Shown: positions 52,356 through 62,661, counted from the first letter of the stretch. The stretch: DNA of 64,000 nucleotides from Clostridiales bacterium (GCA_012519845.1 JAAYPK010000119.1:1-64000); one strand, 5' to 3'. The notes: generated from the letters alone by a model not told the origin. A program made the numbers and translations.

Positions 52356-52787
52356 CTATTTGCATTTTAAAATGCATCTGTATCTTGTTATACCTACTCT
52401 GTATTTATCCCCTAAGGATAATATATCGAAACCGAGCTTTTTATAAAATCCAACAGCATCATCATCTGTTTCAGCTACAATATCATTAGGTTTAAATGTC
52501 TTAATACAATGATTAATCAAAGAACTACCAATACCAGATTTTTGACAATTGTTAGTAACTGCAATTTCGAGTATTGTGATTTCTTTAATATTATTTATAT
52601 CCAAAATAATAATACCTTTATACGTATCATTATTTTTAATTGCAAATATTGCAGTACTCTGATTTGTAATGTACTTATCTGCACGATTATTTAGCCTTTC
52701 CTCTGTGGGGTTATATACACTTTCAGCAAAAATAGGCAACAAATCTTTAGTTTTCAGTAGTGATTTAGCTTCAATTATCTGTTCCAT
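52356..52787 (-). CDS. GNAT-family N-acetyltransferase
   Basis: 143 aa. L-E-I-A-V-T-N-N-C-Q-K-S-G-I-G-S-S-L-I acetyl-CoA loop and V-G-F-Y-K-K-L-G-F-D late motif; an SP_0256/RimI-like single-domain GNAT. Monocistronic, SD GGAGG before ATG 52787. Substrate unknown. Confidence 0.85.
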   Translation of the reverse strand: MEQIIEAKSLLKTKDLLPIFAESVYNPTEERLNNRADKYITNQSTAIFAIKNNDTYKGIIILDINNIKEITILEIAVTNNCQKSGIGSSLINHCIKTFKPNDIVAETDDDAVGFYKKLGFDILSLGDKYRVGITRYRCILKCK

Positions 52788-52860
52788 AATACCTCCATAT
52801 ACTATAAAAATCTTTAGTTGGCTTTTTAGTAAGTTATAATCATCAAAATTCTTTTTATGA

Positions 52861-53167
52861 TTATAACTTATTAACTAATCCAATTGCTATGAACTCACCA
52901 CATATTTTATTAAAGTCATGTAATATCAAATTACTCGCTTTATAAAAAACACTTTCTTCATCTTCACTAGTGAGTGAAATGGTACCATGCAATACCCAAT
53001 TATCTGGACAATACCACTCCCATCCATTCGTATCAATAATTTTCATATAATGTTAAGTGAGAACGTGTTTTCCACTCCAAAAACTTTGTACTAAATTTCT
53101 CATCTGAAACTCTCTGTGCTAAATCAAATAATTGTTGCTCTGTACTTTTATCATATTTGTCTTTCAC
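52861..53167 (-). pseudogene. Frameshifted gene remnant
   Basis: Two minus-strand frames: upstream S-T-E-Q-Q-L-F-D-L-A-Q-R-V-S-D-E-K-F-S-T-K-F-L-E-W (53167-53050), then M-K-I-I-D-T-N-G-W-E-W-Y-C-P-D-N-W-V-L-H (53046-52861). They meet with a frame change near 53048. The 5' end is missing. Not recognised; the second part alone could be read as a 61 aa ORF. Confidence 0.45.
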
Positions 53168-53297
53168 TTAAAACTTATTTACTATCTTATCATAACATAT
53201 TTTGTTATTTAATATTACTTATGATACGGTTCTTCGCAACAATAGTAAATGATGCTTTACCATTTTATTCTTGTGTCTATATTCTACATAATTATGC

Positions 53298-53413
53298 TAT
53301 AATTCTAAAGTATTATTTAGAAATTCCGTAGTGGATGGCTACGGGGGTTTTGAACGTTTTATCCCCTTGGACTATTGGTGATACTTCATCATAGTTAGGG
53401 GGTGGTATTGGAT
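53298..53413 (+). promoter_or_regulatory. Promoter and structured leader of small-ORF module copy 2
   Basis: The same extended -10 TGCTATAAT and the same three-stem leader as at 38243, ending AGGGGGTGG. Differences from copy 1 fall mainly in loops (TACT in place of ATATT in the third stem; one base fewer in the first loop). Confidence 0.6.
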
Positions 53414-53575
53414 ATGCTAGAATTAATTATAAAGAACTTTGTTGTTATTTATATAATTAGATTAGTTTTAAAACATAATCTTTTTGTTCATTATTTAAAG
53501 ATTTCAGTAAAATTTATTGGTCTTGATATTGAAATTAAAAGCAAACAAAAAGATGCTCCATCCCGCAAAGATTAG
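53414..53575 (+). CDS. Small basic/hydrophobic protein, module copy 2 (type I toxin-like)
   Basis: 53 aa: M-L-E-L-I-I-K-N-F-V-V-I-Y-I-I-R-L-V-L-K-H, then V-K-F-I-G-L-D-I-E-I-K-S-K-Q-K-D-A-P-S. Same length and design as copy 1 with conservative changes, so the frame is under selection and is really translated. The 3' end overlaps the terminator hairpin of the opposing transcript. Function unknown; see the findings. Confidence 0.65.
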   Translation: MLELIIKNFVVIYIIRLVLKHNLFVHYLKISVKFIGLDIEIKSKQKDAPSRKD

Positions 53576-53721
53576 CATCATTTTGTTTATATAACCAATT
53601 ATATTTCCAATAGCCCTAAAACAAAATAAATGTTCTAAGGATTGCTTAGTGTTATCGCACTAAGTTTTTCTTATTTAGCCTTGCATAAGTTCGATTCACT
53701 AAATCAAAGATATAGAATCTC
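53545..53721 (-). ncRNA. Candidate antisense RNA of module copy 2
   Basis: The minus-strand extended -10 TGATATAAT (TATAAT at 53728-53733) is identical to copy 1, but about 45 bp of extra sequence separate it from the conserved part. It ends at the hairpin GATGCT/AGCATC (53552-53579) with TTTTTGTTT after it. The stem bases differ from copy 1 (AAGCAC/GTGCTT) but both pair: compensatory change. Confidence 0.5.
53645..53670 (+). terminator. Terminator of small-ORF mRNA, module copy 2
   Basis: CTTAGTG/CACTAAG stem with TTATCG loop followed by TTTTTC. Confidence 0.65.
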
Positions 53722-53810
53722 ACTTATATTATATCAAATTTTTATAAAAAATAAACCTATATTATTTTTTTCTATTTAAAAGTCTTAATATCACCACTAT
53801 AAATTATAAT

Positions 53811-54218
53811 TTATTTAATAAACGTCTTTGCTTCCTTTAATATTCTTTTTGAACTATCAAATTGAAGTACATTCATTATTTCCTCATATTTCATTAAATA
53901 AGCGCCTTCTAGTTCATCTTCTTGATAACATAGCTTTTGCTTATCATACTCTGCAACAAAATATATTATTCTTTTAATAACATCTTTCTTATTTGGAATT
54001 GGATATTCATCTATTGTTCTAAATCCTTTAATAATATGTGCTCTTATACCTATTTCTTCATATATCTCCCTTAATGCAGCCTCTTCTTCAGTTTCATTTG
54101 CTTCAATATGCCCTTTTGGAAATCCATAATATCCTTCTAAAGATTTTACAATCGCAAAATAAATATTATTTTCTTTACGCGTAAATACTACCGCTCCGCT
54201 TGATACCTCATATTTCAT
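53811..54218 (-). CDS. NUDIX hydrolase (Ap4A/MutT-like)
   Basis: 135 aa. G-A-V-V-F at the start; NUDIX box G-H-I-E-A-N-E-T-E-E-E-A-A-L-R-E-I-Y-E-E-I-G-I is intact; W/F-rich bis(5'-nucleosyl)-tetraphosphatase-type pattern Y-G-F-P-K-G-H. Likely hydrolyses diadenosine polyphosphates or oxidised nucleotides. Monocistronic. Confidence 0.88.
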   Translation of the reverse strand: MKYEVSSGAVVFTRKENNIYFAIVKSLEGYYGFPKGHIEANETEEEAALREIYEEIGIRAHIIKGFRTIDEYPIPNKKDVIKRIIYFVAEYDKQKLCYQEDELEGAYLMKYEEIMNVLQFDSSKRILKEAKTFIK

Positions 54219-54352
54219 ACCTCACCTACTCAAATTCATTTATAATTATTTCTGATATTATACTATGTAAAAACTTATTCTATCGCTCTCTAGTTTCACT
54301 TTCTTCTAGAACCTTGGTGAACCTCGCTAAGATACCCTTTTATAAATTTCAT

Positions 54353-54500
54353 CTTACTTATGATACGGTATCTTCACAAGCAAAAATATTCTTAGCCATT
54401 GAAAACACTAGCTTAAGAGTACTTTTCGCACTTACTTGTGGTACGGTTCCCCGTATCATAAGTAAGTGAGGTTTTCCCATTTTATTATTATGTATATATC
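54353..54500. repeat. Inverted-repeat element related to module promoter regions
   Basis: CTTACTTATGATACGG (54353-54368) is inverted at 54451-54466 (CCGTATCATAAGTAAG), which also forms a 16-bp hairpin with 54431-54446. The following TGAGGTTTTCCCATTTTATT resembles the sequence just upstream of the module promoters at 38.2 and 53.25 kb, and a half-site lies at 53217. A short non-autonomous repeat family. The rest of 54219-54560 has no gene. Confidence 0.5.
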
Positions 54501-54560
54501 ATGTAAATTTGCAGAATATCTGATATTAATTAGTTACTAAGCTTACAGTATATAGTATTA

Positions 54561-55835
<1,275 letters not shown>

Positions 55836-55997
55836 TCATTCTCCTTTCTATATTATTTATGATAAAAACAATTCTTCTCTATTTTTACCTTATAGCATAC
55901 TATTACCTTAATTAGTATGTCAGATTTTATTTTTATTTATTACAACTCCAAATGTTTCTGTGAACTATTTCACTATAGCTAGGAGGTGGTATTTGAT

Positions 55998-56120
55998 ATG
56001 TTTGATACTATTTATGTTATTAGGTTAATTCTAAATCACTTAAAAAATAAGATTAAACTTCTTGGTCTTGATATAGAAGTTAAAAACAAAGAAAAAAGTG
56101 CTCAATCCTCACAAGATTAG
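55998..56120 (+). CDS. Small basic/hydrophobic protein, module copy 3 (shorter)
   Basis: 40 aa: M-F-D-T-I-Y-V-I-R-L-I-L-N-H-L-K-N-K-I-K-L-L-G-L-D-I-E-V-K-N-K-E-K. Keeps I-R-L-x-L and G-L-D-I-E-V-K but lacks 13 residues of copies 1 and 2. SD AGGAGG; upstream only the last part of the leader remains (A-C-T-A-T-type stem remnant). The stop lies in GTGCT/AGCAC, a hairpin with T-tracts on both strands. Confidence 0.55.
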   Translation: MFDTIYVIRLILNHLKNKIKLLGLDIEVKNKEKSAQSSQD

Positions 56121-56127
56121 CACCTTT
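56095..56127. terminator. Bidirectional hairpin at the end of module copy 3
   Basis: GTGCT/AGCAC around the stop codon, followed by CTTTTCTT on the + strand and TTTTTTCTTTG on the minus strand. A minus-strand ATTTGATATAAAATAAG promoter-like site lies only about 20 bp away (56135-56150), so any antisense RNA would be very short. Confidence 0.6.
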
Positions 56128-56203
56128 TCTTACTTATTTTATATCAAATTTTTATAGAAAATAATAACTTTCTTAATTACATTCTTCCTTATATTTTTAA
56201 ATA

Positions 56204-58915
56204 CTATAGAAAATTACCATATCTTCTTATATATATTTTTTTCAATATTGTTACTAAAACCATATATGCTAATATCATCCCTATTAACCATAAGAAGTAC
56301 ACTGAAGGCATAGGCGACATTCCAAGCATTTCACCTAAATTAGTATAAGGAATCATTGTCCCCACTAAAATAGCAGTTGTTGTAAAAATTAATATTGGTA
56401 AAGAAGCTCTACTTTGAATAAATGGTATTTTGGGTGTCCTTATCATATGAATTACGAGAGTTTGTGACCATAATGATTCAATAAACCATCCTGCATTAAA
56501 TAACGTCATAAATAGTACATTATCTACACCTGCTGAGCCATATGCTCCACCACAAACTGCTGGACATATTACAAAGAACATAATAATGTAGGTTGCAATA
56601 TCAAATACTGAGCTTGTTGGCCCTATCCAACGCATGAAACTTCCAATTGAAGAAGCATCCCATTTGCGTGGTTTTTTAAGATAATCAACATCTACATTAT
56701 CCCATGGAATTGAGATACATGAAATATCATAAATAAGGTTTAGCACTAGAATTTGAACAGGTAACATTGGTAAAAAGGGTAAAAAGGCACTTGCAATTAA
56801 TACACTAAACATATTCCCAAAATTAGAGCTTGCAGTCATTTTAATATACTTGATAATATTAGCGAAAATTCTACGCCCTTCTATTACACCACTTTCAAGC
56901 ACCATTAAATCTTTTTCAAGAAGAATAATATCTGCTGACTCTTTTGCTATATCAACAGCAGTATCTACGGAAATACCAACATCAGCCTTCCTCATTGCTG
57001 GTGCATCATTAATTCCATCTCCCATAAAGCCTACAACATGTCCATTATCTTTTAAAATTGACACTACTCTAGATTTCTGCTCAGGAGATAATTTAGCAAA
57101 TATATTAATTTTCAAAACAGCCTCTTTTAACTGTAAGTCGGTCATTGCCTCAATGTCTGAACCTAAAAGTATATTAACTGTAGGAATACCAACCTTATTG
57201 CAAACATATTTTGTTACTTTTTCATTATCACCAGTTAGAACTTTAACATCCACTCCATTTTCATGTAAAGCCTTAATTGCTTTAGTTGATGATTCTTTTG
57301 GCGGATCTAAGAAACTAATATAACCCATCAAAACCATTTCTGATTCATCTTTAATAGAAAATACGTCCTTTGGTGATGGATCTGTTTTTTGGGCTACTGC
57401 AATAACTCTCATTCCGCTTTCATTAAGTTCATCTACAGTTGTAAGAATCTCTTCTTTTATATCATCTGTAAGTTCAACTACACTACCTCTATATTCTGCA
57501 AAAGTACATACGGACAACATTTCTTCTACTGCGCCTTTAGTAATTAACTGTGTTTTTCCACTTTTATCTTCTAGCACTACTGACATTCTACGCCGTGTAA
57601 AATCAAATGGAATTTCATCTACCTTCTCATACATTGTTATTAAATTATCAAAACCTTCTTCATCACCATGTTCAAGTATTGCTATATCAAGCAAATTTTT
57701 AAGACCTGTTTGAAAATAACTGTTTAAATAGCCGTGTCTTAATACTCTAAAATCTTCATTTCCATGAATATCAAGGTGACGTTCTAAAACAATTTTATCT
57801 TCTGTAAGTGTTCCAGTTTTATCTGTACACAAAACATCCATTGCTCCAAAGTTTTGAATTGAATTTAAGCTTTTTACTATTGTTTTGTGTTTTGACATCA
57901 TTACTGCACCTTTTGCAAGGTTTGTAGTAACAATCATTGGAAGCATTTCTGGTGTAAGCCCAACTGCTACTGATAAAGAAAATAAAAATGCCTCAAGCCA
58001 ATCACCTTTTGTTATTCCATTAATTATAAATACAACTGGCACCATACATGCCATAAATCTAATTAATACCCAGCTTACTGAATTTACACCCTTATCAAAA
58101 CTTGTAACTTCTCTTTTTTCTGTAATTGAATCTGCCATAGTTCCAAGGCATGTCTCATTTCCTGTTGAATTAACAATTGCAGTAGCAGTTCCACTAATAA
58201 CATTTGTTCCCATATAAGCTAAGTTTTCTAACTCTAAATGGCTCAATACATTCTTATCTTTTGTATATTGATGTAGCTCACTATGCTTTTCAACTGGTTC
58301 AGACTCTCCTGTCATTGAAGATTGACTAATGAATAAGTCTTTAGAAAAGATTATTCTTACATCTGCTGGAATCATATCACCTGCTGCAAGTTGTACCACA
58401 TCTCCTGGAACTATTTCAGAGATAGAAATTTCATTTGCATCTCCATTTCGTATAACCATAGCTGTAGTTTTAATCATAGCCTTTAATCTTTCCCCAGCCT
58501 TATTCGATCTGCCTTCTTGAATTAAATGAAGACTTCCGCTTATTGTAACCATTATTCCTATAATTATTGCTGTCCCTAAGCTTCTATCTTCAGGTGAAGC
58601 AATTACATAATCTGTAATAAAAGATACTACTGCAAGTAAAATTAGTATTACAGAAAATGGATTTATAAATGCATTAATTAATTTTTTAAGCAAAGTTTCT
58701 TTATTAGCATGATTTATTTCATTGTGTCCATATTCCTCCAATCTCTTTTCAGCTTCTTTATTTGTAAGTCCTTCAATTTTAGTATTAAGCTTTTTTAGCA
58801 TATCCTTTCTTTCTAATAATCCAAATTGAAGTAACTTTTGAGATATTTCATCTCTGTTAACATTTTTTTCTATAACCGCTTTATTAACTTTATCTTTATC
58901 AAAAAAAAATTTCAT
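56204..58915 (-). CDS. mgtA: Mg2+-importing P-type ATPase
   Basis: 903 aa P3B-type ATPase: N-terminal cation ATPase domain, actuator T-G-E-S (S-M-T-G-E-S), phosphorylation motif C-T-D-K-T-G-T-L-T near residue 370, hinge V-K-V-L-T-G-D-N and [10 protein letters not shown], and MgtA-type C-terminal helices with [10 protein letters not shown]. Imports Mg2+. Strong SD GGAGGAAT. Controlled by the M-box riboswitch upstream (59215-59435), with a 60-codon ORF between. Confidence 0.95.
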   Translation of the reverse strand: MKFFFDKDKVNKAVIEKNVNRDEISQKLLQFGLLERKDMLKKLNTKIEGLTNKEAEKRLEEYGHNEINHANKETLLKKLINAFINPFSVILILLAVVSFITDYVIASPEDRSLGTAIIIGIMVTISGSLHLIQEGRSNKAGERLKAMIKTTAMVIRNGDANEISISEIVPGDVVQLAAGDMIPADVRIIFSKDLFISQSSMTGESEPVEKHSELHQYTKDKNVLSHLELENLAYMGTNVISGTATAIVNSTGNETCLGTMADSITEKREVTSFDKGVNSVSWVLIRFMACMVPVVFIINGITKGDWLEAFLFSLSVAVGLTPEMLPMIVTTNLAKGAVMMSKHKTIVKSLNSIQNFGAMDVLCTDKTGTLTEDKIVLERHLDIHGNEDFRVLRHGYLNSYFQTGLKNLLDIAILEHGDEEGFDNLITMYEKVDEIPFDFTRRRMSVVLEDKSGKTQLITKGAVEEMLSVCTFAEYRGSVVELTDDIKEEILTTVDELNESGMRVIAVAQKTDPSPKDVFSIKDESEMVLMGYISFLDPPKESSTKAIKALHENGVDVKVLTGDNEKVTKYVCNKVGIPTVNILLGSDIEAMTDLQLKEAVLKINIFAKLSPEQKSRVVSILKDNGHVVGFMGDGINDAPAMRKADVGISVDTAVDIAKESADIILLEKDLMVLESGVIEGRRIFANIIKYIKMTASSNFGNMFSVLIASAFLPFLPMLPVQILVLNLIYDISCISIPWDNVDVDYLKKPRKWDASSIGSFMRWIGPTSSVFDIATYIIMFFVICPAVCGGAYGSAGVDNVLFMTLFNAGWFIESLWSQTLVIHMIRTPKIPFIQSRASLPILIFTTTAILVGTMIPYTNLGEMLGMSPMPSVYFLWLIGMILAYMVLVTILKKIYIRRYGNFL

Positions 58916-58999
58916 TTCTATTCCTCCTGTATAATTAGATTTAAAATTTTATACACCATTGGAATAGACATAAGTAAAAATTTATTGAATTAACCTCTA

Positions 59000-59182
59000 C
59001 TAATGATTACCTCTTCTAAAAAATATAATTTTATCATCAGAAAATAAGCAGTACCTTAGTTGTAGATACTTAGATAATATTTCAATACTTATACAGTTAT
59101 TTTCTTTATTCATATTGCCAAAAAAATATTTTTCTCCGGGATAATCATCGTCTATCCCAATTCTACTACTTTCCGGTTCCAC
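59000..59182 (-). CDS. Leader ORF between M-box and mgtA
   Basis: 60 aa from GTG 59182 (SD GAGGTGA). Starts M-E-P-E-S-S and carries I-D-D-D-Y-P-G-E, then K-Y-F-F-G-N-M and a basic C-terminus F-F-R-R-G-N-H. Acidic-proline starts (M-E-P-D-P-T-P in E. coli MgtL) destabilise ribosomes in low Mg2+ and control mgtA expression. No family is recognised. It could be a Mg2+-sensing leader peptide or simply a small unrelated gene; 84 bp lie before mgtA. Confidence 0.5.
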   Translation of the reverse strand: MEPESSRIGIDDDYPGEKYFFGNMNKENNCISIEILSKYLQLRYCLFSDDKIIFFRRGNH

Positions 59183-59214
59183 TTATAATCACCTCACTTT
59201 TATTTAAAAAAACA

Positions 59215-59435
59215 AAAATCCTCGTTCACCTAAAGCTGAACGAGGATATAAAAAAAAAGCTTATTAATTACATAAAAATAGACTCTCTATCCGTTCAAGC
59301 TTTAGCTTCATAGGGCAATGAAATTGCATTAAAATACGCCTTAATTCTCGACGTATTCTGCTAACCTTCTCATAGTGTCTCCACTACTCTGCGGCAGCAA
59401 CCCGTATCCCTATGGTAACCTCACCTACCGATTTT
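59215..59435 (-). ncRNA. M-box (ykoK) Mg2+ riboswitch with terminator
   Basis: On the minus strand, M-box consensus pieces in order: G-G-T-A-G-G-T-G-A-G-G, A-G-G-G-A-T-A-C-G-G near GCTGCCG, GGTTAGCAGAATACGTCGA, TTTTAATGCAATTTCATTGC, CCTATGAAGCTAAAGC. The terminator ATCCTCGTTCA/TGAACGAGGAT plus T-run (59218-59247) can instead pair via CGTTCAGCTTTAG with CTAAAGC-TTGAACG of the aptamer, the antiterminator. Low Mg2+ permits read-through to mgtA. This fills most of the 59183-59545 gap. Confidence 0.92.
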
Positions 59436-59545
59436 TATTCAATTGTATATTTGTCTTTTACAATCTTAGTATATGTTCTAATGCAAAATTTGTCAATAGA
59501 TATACTTTTATTCCAACATAAATATAATATTTCTAATCTATTATG

Positions 59546-60361
59546 CTAAAAATCATTTTTAGAGATTTCTCTAGGCCATGAAAGTAACCTCTTTCTTGAT
59601 ATTTGTAATTGTTTTTCATTAGGGAAATTTAAATCACAGAAATAATTATGATAATTAGCTGTCCAAACATATTTGTCCCATACACTTATATTTTTTTTAC
59701 TTAAATCTAGCATTTCTTCAACTTTAACTTTATGCCTAAGAAGTAACTCTATTTGTACTTTTTCAAACTCATATTCATTATTACATTCTGTGTAATATTT
59801 AAATATAGTATTTAAATAATTTAAAAACCACTGTCCATCACTACCAATAAGTATTTTCTTCTTTTGTGGCGCAACATCATAATTATTTATGTACTTTTGT
59901 AATCTACTTACTGTCTTATGGTCTAATATAATTCTTGGATAGCTGGCTAGATTAATCTCAGTATTATGCGCATCCAAAAGAGCTGGTCCAAAAACAATAT
60001 CTTCATTTATATAAAATTCACCTACACTCACTCCCCCTCTAACAAAAAGGCCTTCTAGTGCTAGGTTAAATTGATATTCTGATACGTTATCCAATATTTC
60101 GTCTAATTCTTCCTCCCCATCATCTTTTATAGGGTATCCAACAATCATATTATCAGTATATATTTTTATCTTACCTTGACTATATTTATTTGGGAGTATA
60201 CATTGTTTATTCTTATTTATAAGAGAGCTAATATCACTAAGTAGCTTATTTCCGTATCCCTTACTACAAGAGTCTATTATCATTTGTGAAAATCCTAATA
60301 TATCTATAGTACATACCATAGAATTAATAAGTTTTGGATTATCCTGATCATATTTTTGCAT
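59546..60361 (-). CDS. Class III nucleotidyl-cyclase-like protein, unlinked to a known effector
   Basis: 271 aa. Residues D20 (T-I-D-I-L-G-F) and D70 (K-I-Y-T-D-N-M-I-V-G) fit the two metal-binding Asp of class III cyclases. R-G-G-V-S-V-G-E-F-Y (108-117) and F-G-P-A-L-L-D-A-H-N-T-E (124-135), then Y-P-R-I-I, fit the rest of the fold. The usual transition-state Asn/Arg pair is not evident, so activity is uncertain. No sensor domain or membrane helix. Similar soluble cyclases act in Pycsar antiphage systems, but no effector gene adjoins it here. Confidence 0.6.
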   Translation of the reverse strand: MQKYDQDNPKLINSMVCTIDILGFSQMIIDSCSKGYGNKLLSDISSLINKNKQCILPNKYSQGKIKIYTDNMIVGYPIKDDGEEELDEILDNVSEYQFNLALEGLFVRGGVSVGEFYINEDIVFGPALLDAHNTEINLASYPRIILDHKTVSRLQKYINNYDVAPQKKKILIGSDGQWFLNYLNTIFKYYTECNNEYEFEKVQIELLLRHKVKVEEMLDLSKKNISVWDKYVWTANYHNYFCDLNFPNEKQLQISRKRLLSWPREISKNDF

Positions 60362-60432
60362 ACTTTTTTCAACACATCCTTACTTAAATTGCTTCTATTA
60401 TTCATATTTTAACATTTAAAGTAAGTTGTTGT

Positions 60433-60560
60433 GAAGATACCATATTATATTAATGAAAATTCATATTATTAAATTTAGTGAAAAATTATTTATTTATGTA
60501 TGCTTCACCATACCGTAAGTAAAAAATTATAGACTTTCCCACATATAATATAATTAATAA
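60433..60560. repeat. Degenerate copy of the 54.4-kb inverted-repeat element
   Basis: TTGTGAAGATACCATATTAT and C-A-C-C-A-T-A-C-C-G-T-A-A-G-T-A-A parallel the inner and outer parts of the 54353-54466 repeat, both degraded. The gap 60362-60625 has no gene. Confidence 0.3.
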
Positions 60561-60625
60561 TATTTCAATTTAAAGTATTAATTGTATATTTCCATAAAAA
60601 ATAAGCAGTAAAATCTTCTTAATTT

Positions 60626-61198
60626 CTACTGCTTATTATTAATATTCATATTTAACCAATCAGGACTCTTTCTATCTTTCCAAATTATTTCTCCATTGTT
60701 AACAACCATTACCAATTTGAGCATTTCGGTATTATCATATATATTAATTTTATCACACATACTGATTACTCTATTTAAATTTTCTAATGAATCACTATAT
60801 CTTCTTTCTATAGCCTCTTCTGGTATACCATGACCACCTTTACTCACTCGTATTGCAACTCTTTCTTTAGCAATATCAATGCTTTCAACCCCTATATAAT
60901 TCATAGTAACATAAAATCCTTTTTCCTTTGCTAGTTTTATATTACTAATTATACTCTTCCCCGATAAAGTAGTTTCTTGGTTAAATGATATACCTTCAAC
61001 TATATATTTTTTTATTAATTTTACAGCTTCTCTTGCACATTTAATTTGGATATTAGTATCTTTCCAAGAACCTATTCTTGCAACCATTTCATCAGTGTTT
61101 ATTCTTTTCTCATCTATATTTTCATTATAATAAATAGATTTATATATAGAAGTTTTTCCTGCTCCATTAACCCCTGCAAATATAGTATAATTTTTCAT
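60626..61198 (-). CDS. Zeta-toxin-family kinase
   Basis: 190 aa. Walker A A-G-V-N-G-A-G-K-T-S-I (residue ~8), R-I-N-T-D-E and the I-x-F-N-Q-E-T-T-L-S-G motif typical of zeta/UMP-kinase-like toxins, then G-V-E-S-I-D-I-A-K-E-R-V-A-I-R-V-S-K-G-G-H-G-I-P-E-E-A-I-E-R-R-Y. Zeta toxins phosphorylate UDP-N-acetylglucosamine. Downstream of a 54 aa gene with only 1 nt between, as in toxin-antitoxin pairs. The short partner differs from classical epsilon. Confidence 0.85.
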   Translation of the reverse strand: MKNYTIFAGVNGAGKTSIYKSIYYNENIDEKRINTDEMVARIGSWKDTNIQIKCAREAVKLIKKYIVEGISFNQETTLSGKSIISNIKLAKEKGFYVTMNYIGVESIDIAKERVAIRVSKGGHGIPEEAIERRYSDSLENLNRVISMCDKINIYDNTEMLKLVMVVNNGEIIWKDRKSPDWLNMNINNKQ

Positions 61199-61199
61199 A

Positions 61200-61364
61200 T
61201 TACTTACCTATAACTTTCATTTGCTCTCGTTGTAATATGATGTTGGATAAATTCGCATAAAAATCTTGTTCTTCTTTGCTTTTTGAGCTTTGAAGTAATT
61301 TCATAATATCATTATAGGAATATTTTGTAAAAATATCATATAAATCAATATCATTATTTTTCAT
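61200..61364 (-). CDS. Small partner of the zeta-type kinase (putative antitoxin)
   Basis: 54 aa, helical and acidic-polar: M-K-N-N-D-I-D-L-Y-D-I-F-T-K-Y-S-Y-N-D-I-M-K-L-L-Q-S-S-K-S-K, then Q-R-E-Q-M-K-V-I-G-K. The SD AGGAGGTAC is strong. Its TAA is 1 nt from the zeta ATG (TAA-T-ATG), giving tight coupling. No known family; identity as antitoxin rests on position and size. Confidence 0.75.
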   Translation of the reverse strand: MKNNDIDLYDIFTKYSYNDIMKLLQSSKSKEEQDFYANLSNIILQREQMKVIGK

Positions 61365-61565
61365 ATAAAGTACCTCCTAGAAGAAGTTTATTTATATATT
61401 ATTATATACCGAATTCATCAAATAATAAACATTCTCTCTTTTAAATTACCTGCCAATTGTGTTTCTACACAGATACGCTCACCACATGGTAAATAAAAAT
61501 TTTACTCTTTCTTTAGCACTTGCGGATCTTATACTCCACATTGATTTGTTGATTTTTTCCAAATA

Positions 61566-61584
61566 CTACTGTATAATACAGTAG
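61566..61584. promoter_or_regulatory. PadR operator overlapping the -10 element
   Basis: CTACTGTA-TAA-TACAGTAG, 8-bp perfect arms around TAA, with TATAAT inside it. 28 bp upstream of the padR start. A repressor bound here would block RNA polymerase directly. Confidence 0.7.
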
Positions 61585-61611
61585 CGCTTAATGCAATAAA
61601 AGAGGTAATAT

Positions 61612-62163
61612 ATGTCTACAATTGATTTAATAATTTTAGGTTCTCTTTGCGAAAGTCCCAAAAGCCCCTATGAATTACAAAAGCAAATTGAGGATAGAAA
61701 TCTATCCCGTTGGGTAAAGATTGGCTCCTATACAGTTTACAAGAAAGTTGTTCAATATGAGGCTAAAGGGTTTGTCACAAGCGAATCCACTAAAAATGGA
61801 AATATGCCTGAAAAAACTGTTTATACAATAACACCAGAGGGTAAAACATATTTTAATGATTTAATGACTAAGACTTCATTAGCACAAACCAGAATATTTT
61901 TGGACTTTAATGCTGTAATTGTAAACTTATCTCTACTTGATGACCATGCTTCCAAGGAATGTATAGAGAATATAAAAAACAGCATTCATAATACCAAAAT
62001 GCAAATTACTGAACAATTACCCAGTCATGAACACATTCCTCTATTTGGCAGAACCATACTAAAGCAACAGTACATGCTATTAGAAACTCTTGAAAAATGG
62101 GAACAGGAATTTGAGGCGCAATTATTATTAGAGAAAGAAAGTGATGAAAATGAACATAACTAA
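61612..62163 (+). CDS. PadR-family regulator
   Basis: 183 aa. Winged helix 1-85 (I-D-L-I-I-L-G-S-L, S-P-Y-E-L-Q-K-Q-I, then S-Y-T-V-Y-K-K-V-V-Q-Y-E-A-K-G-F-V) and a helical C-terminal Vir_act_alpha_C-type domain. SD AGAGGTAA. Its 3' end overlaps the start of the HXXEE gene, which it probably represses along with itself. Confidence 0.9.
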   Translation: MSTIDLIILGSLCESPKSPYELQKQIEDRNLSRWVKIGSYTVYKKVVQYEAKGFVTSESTKNGNMPEKTVYTITPEGKTYFNDLMTKTSLAQTRIFLDFNAVIVNLSLLDDHASKECIENIKNSIHNTKMQITEQLPSHEHIPLFGRTILKQQYMLLETLEKWEQEFEAQLLLEKESDENEHN

Positions 62164-62638
62164 TTACATTGTAATAAATATTATTCTCTATATGCCCTTT
62201 CATCTTTTTGAAGAAGCAATTGGCAATTTTCCCAAATGGATGTACGAACATAAATGGCTACCCTTCCACATGACACATGGACATTGGATGGCAAATAATA
62301 TTTTTATTTATTATCCCTTACTTTTACTGTCCGCATCTTTATTTTTCTTTGAGAATGACAATTTCACATGTTTTGGGGTGGCTATTTTAATATGGGGATT
62401 TATCAATTTCGGAGACCACTTTTTTTATACAGTTAAAGATAGAAAAATATCTCCAGGCTTGTTTACAGGAATACTTTTTCTTATTAATTCTGCATTGGGG
62501 TTGAGATGTTTTCTACTATCAGGAAATTTTTCAGCTTTACAGTTTATTCTTGCAATAATCATTGGTGGAGTATTATTTGGTGCCCCTATTGGATTATGTG
62601 TAGTTGCATATAAATTTTTTGACAAATATATAAAATAA
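62144..62638 (+). CDS. HXXEE-domain membrane protein
   Basis: 164 aa with four to five hydrophobic segments and H-L-F-E-E (the family motif) near residue 19, plus H-M-T-H-G-H-W. Conserved His/Glu suggest metal binding inside the membrane. Function unknown. GTG 62141, ATG 62144 or ATG 62150 could serve; the 20-bp overlap with padR gives translational coupling. Confidence 0.82.
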   Translation: MKMNITNYIVINIILYMPFHLFEEAIGNFPKWMYEHKWLPFHMTHGHWMANNIFIYYPLLLLSASLFFFENDNFTCFGVAILIWGFINFGDHFFYTVKDRKISPGLFTGILFLINSALGLRCFLLSGNFSALQFILAIIIGGVLFGAPIGLCVVAYKFFDKYIK

Positions 62639-62661
62639 TTGTTATTTCTATGGATTACTTC

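Noticed and set aside
54200-54469. 89-codon + strand ORF and a 40-codon minus-strand ORF in the repeat region.
   Set aside because: Both lie within the inverted-repeat element and lack an SD; more likely products of the repeat than genes.
59215-59435. T-box or S-box considered for the leader at 59.2 kb.
   Set aside because: Sequence blocks match the M-box in order and the gene controlled is mgtA.
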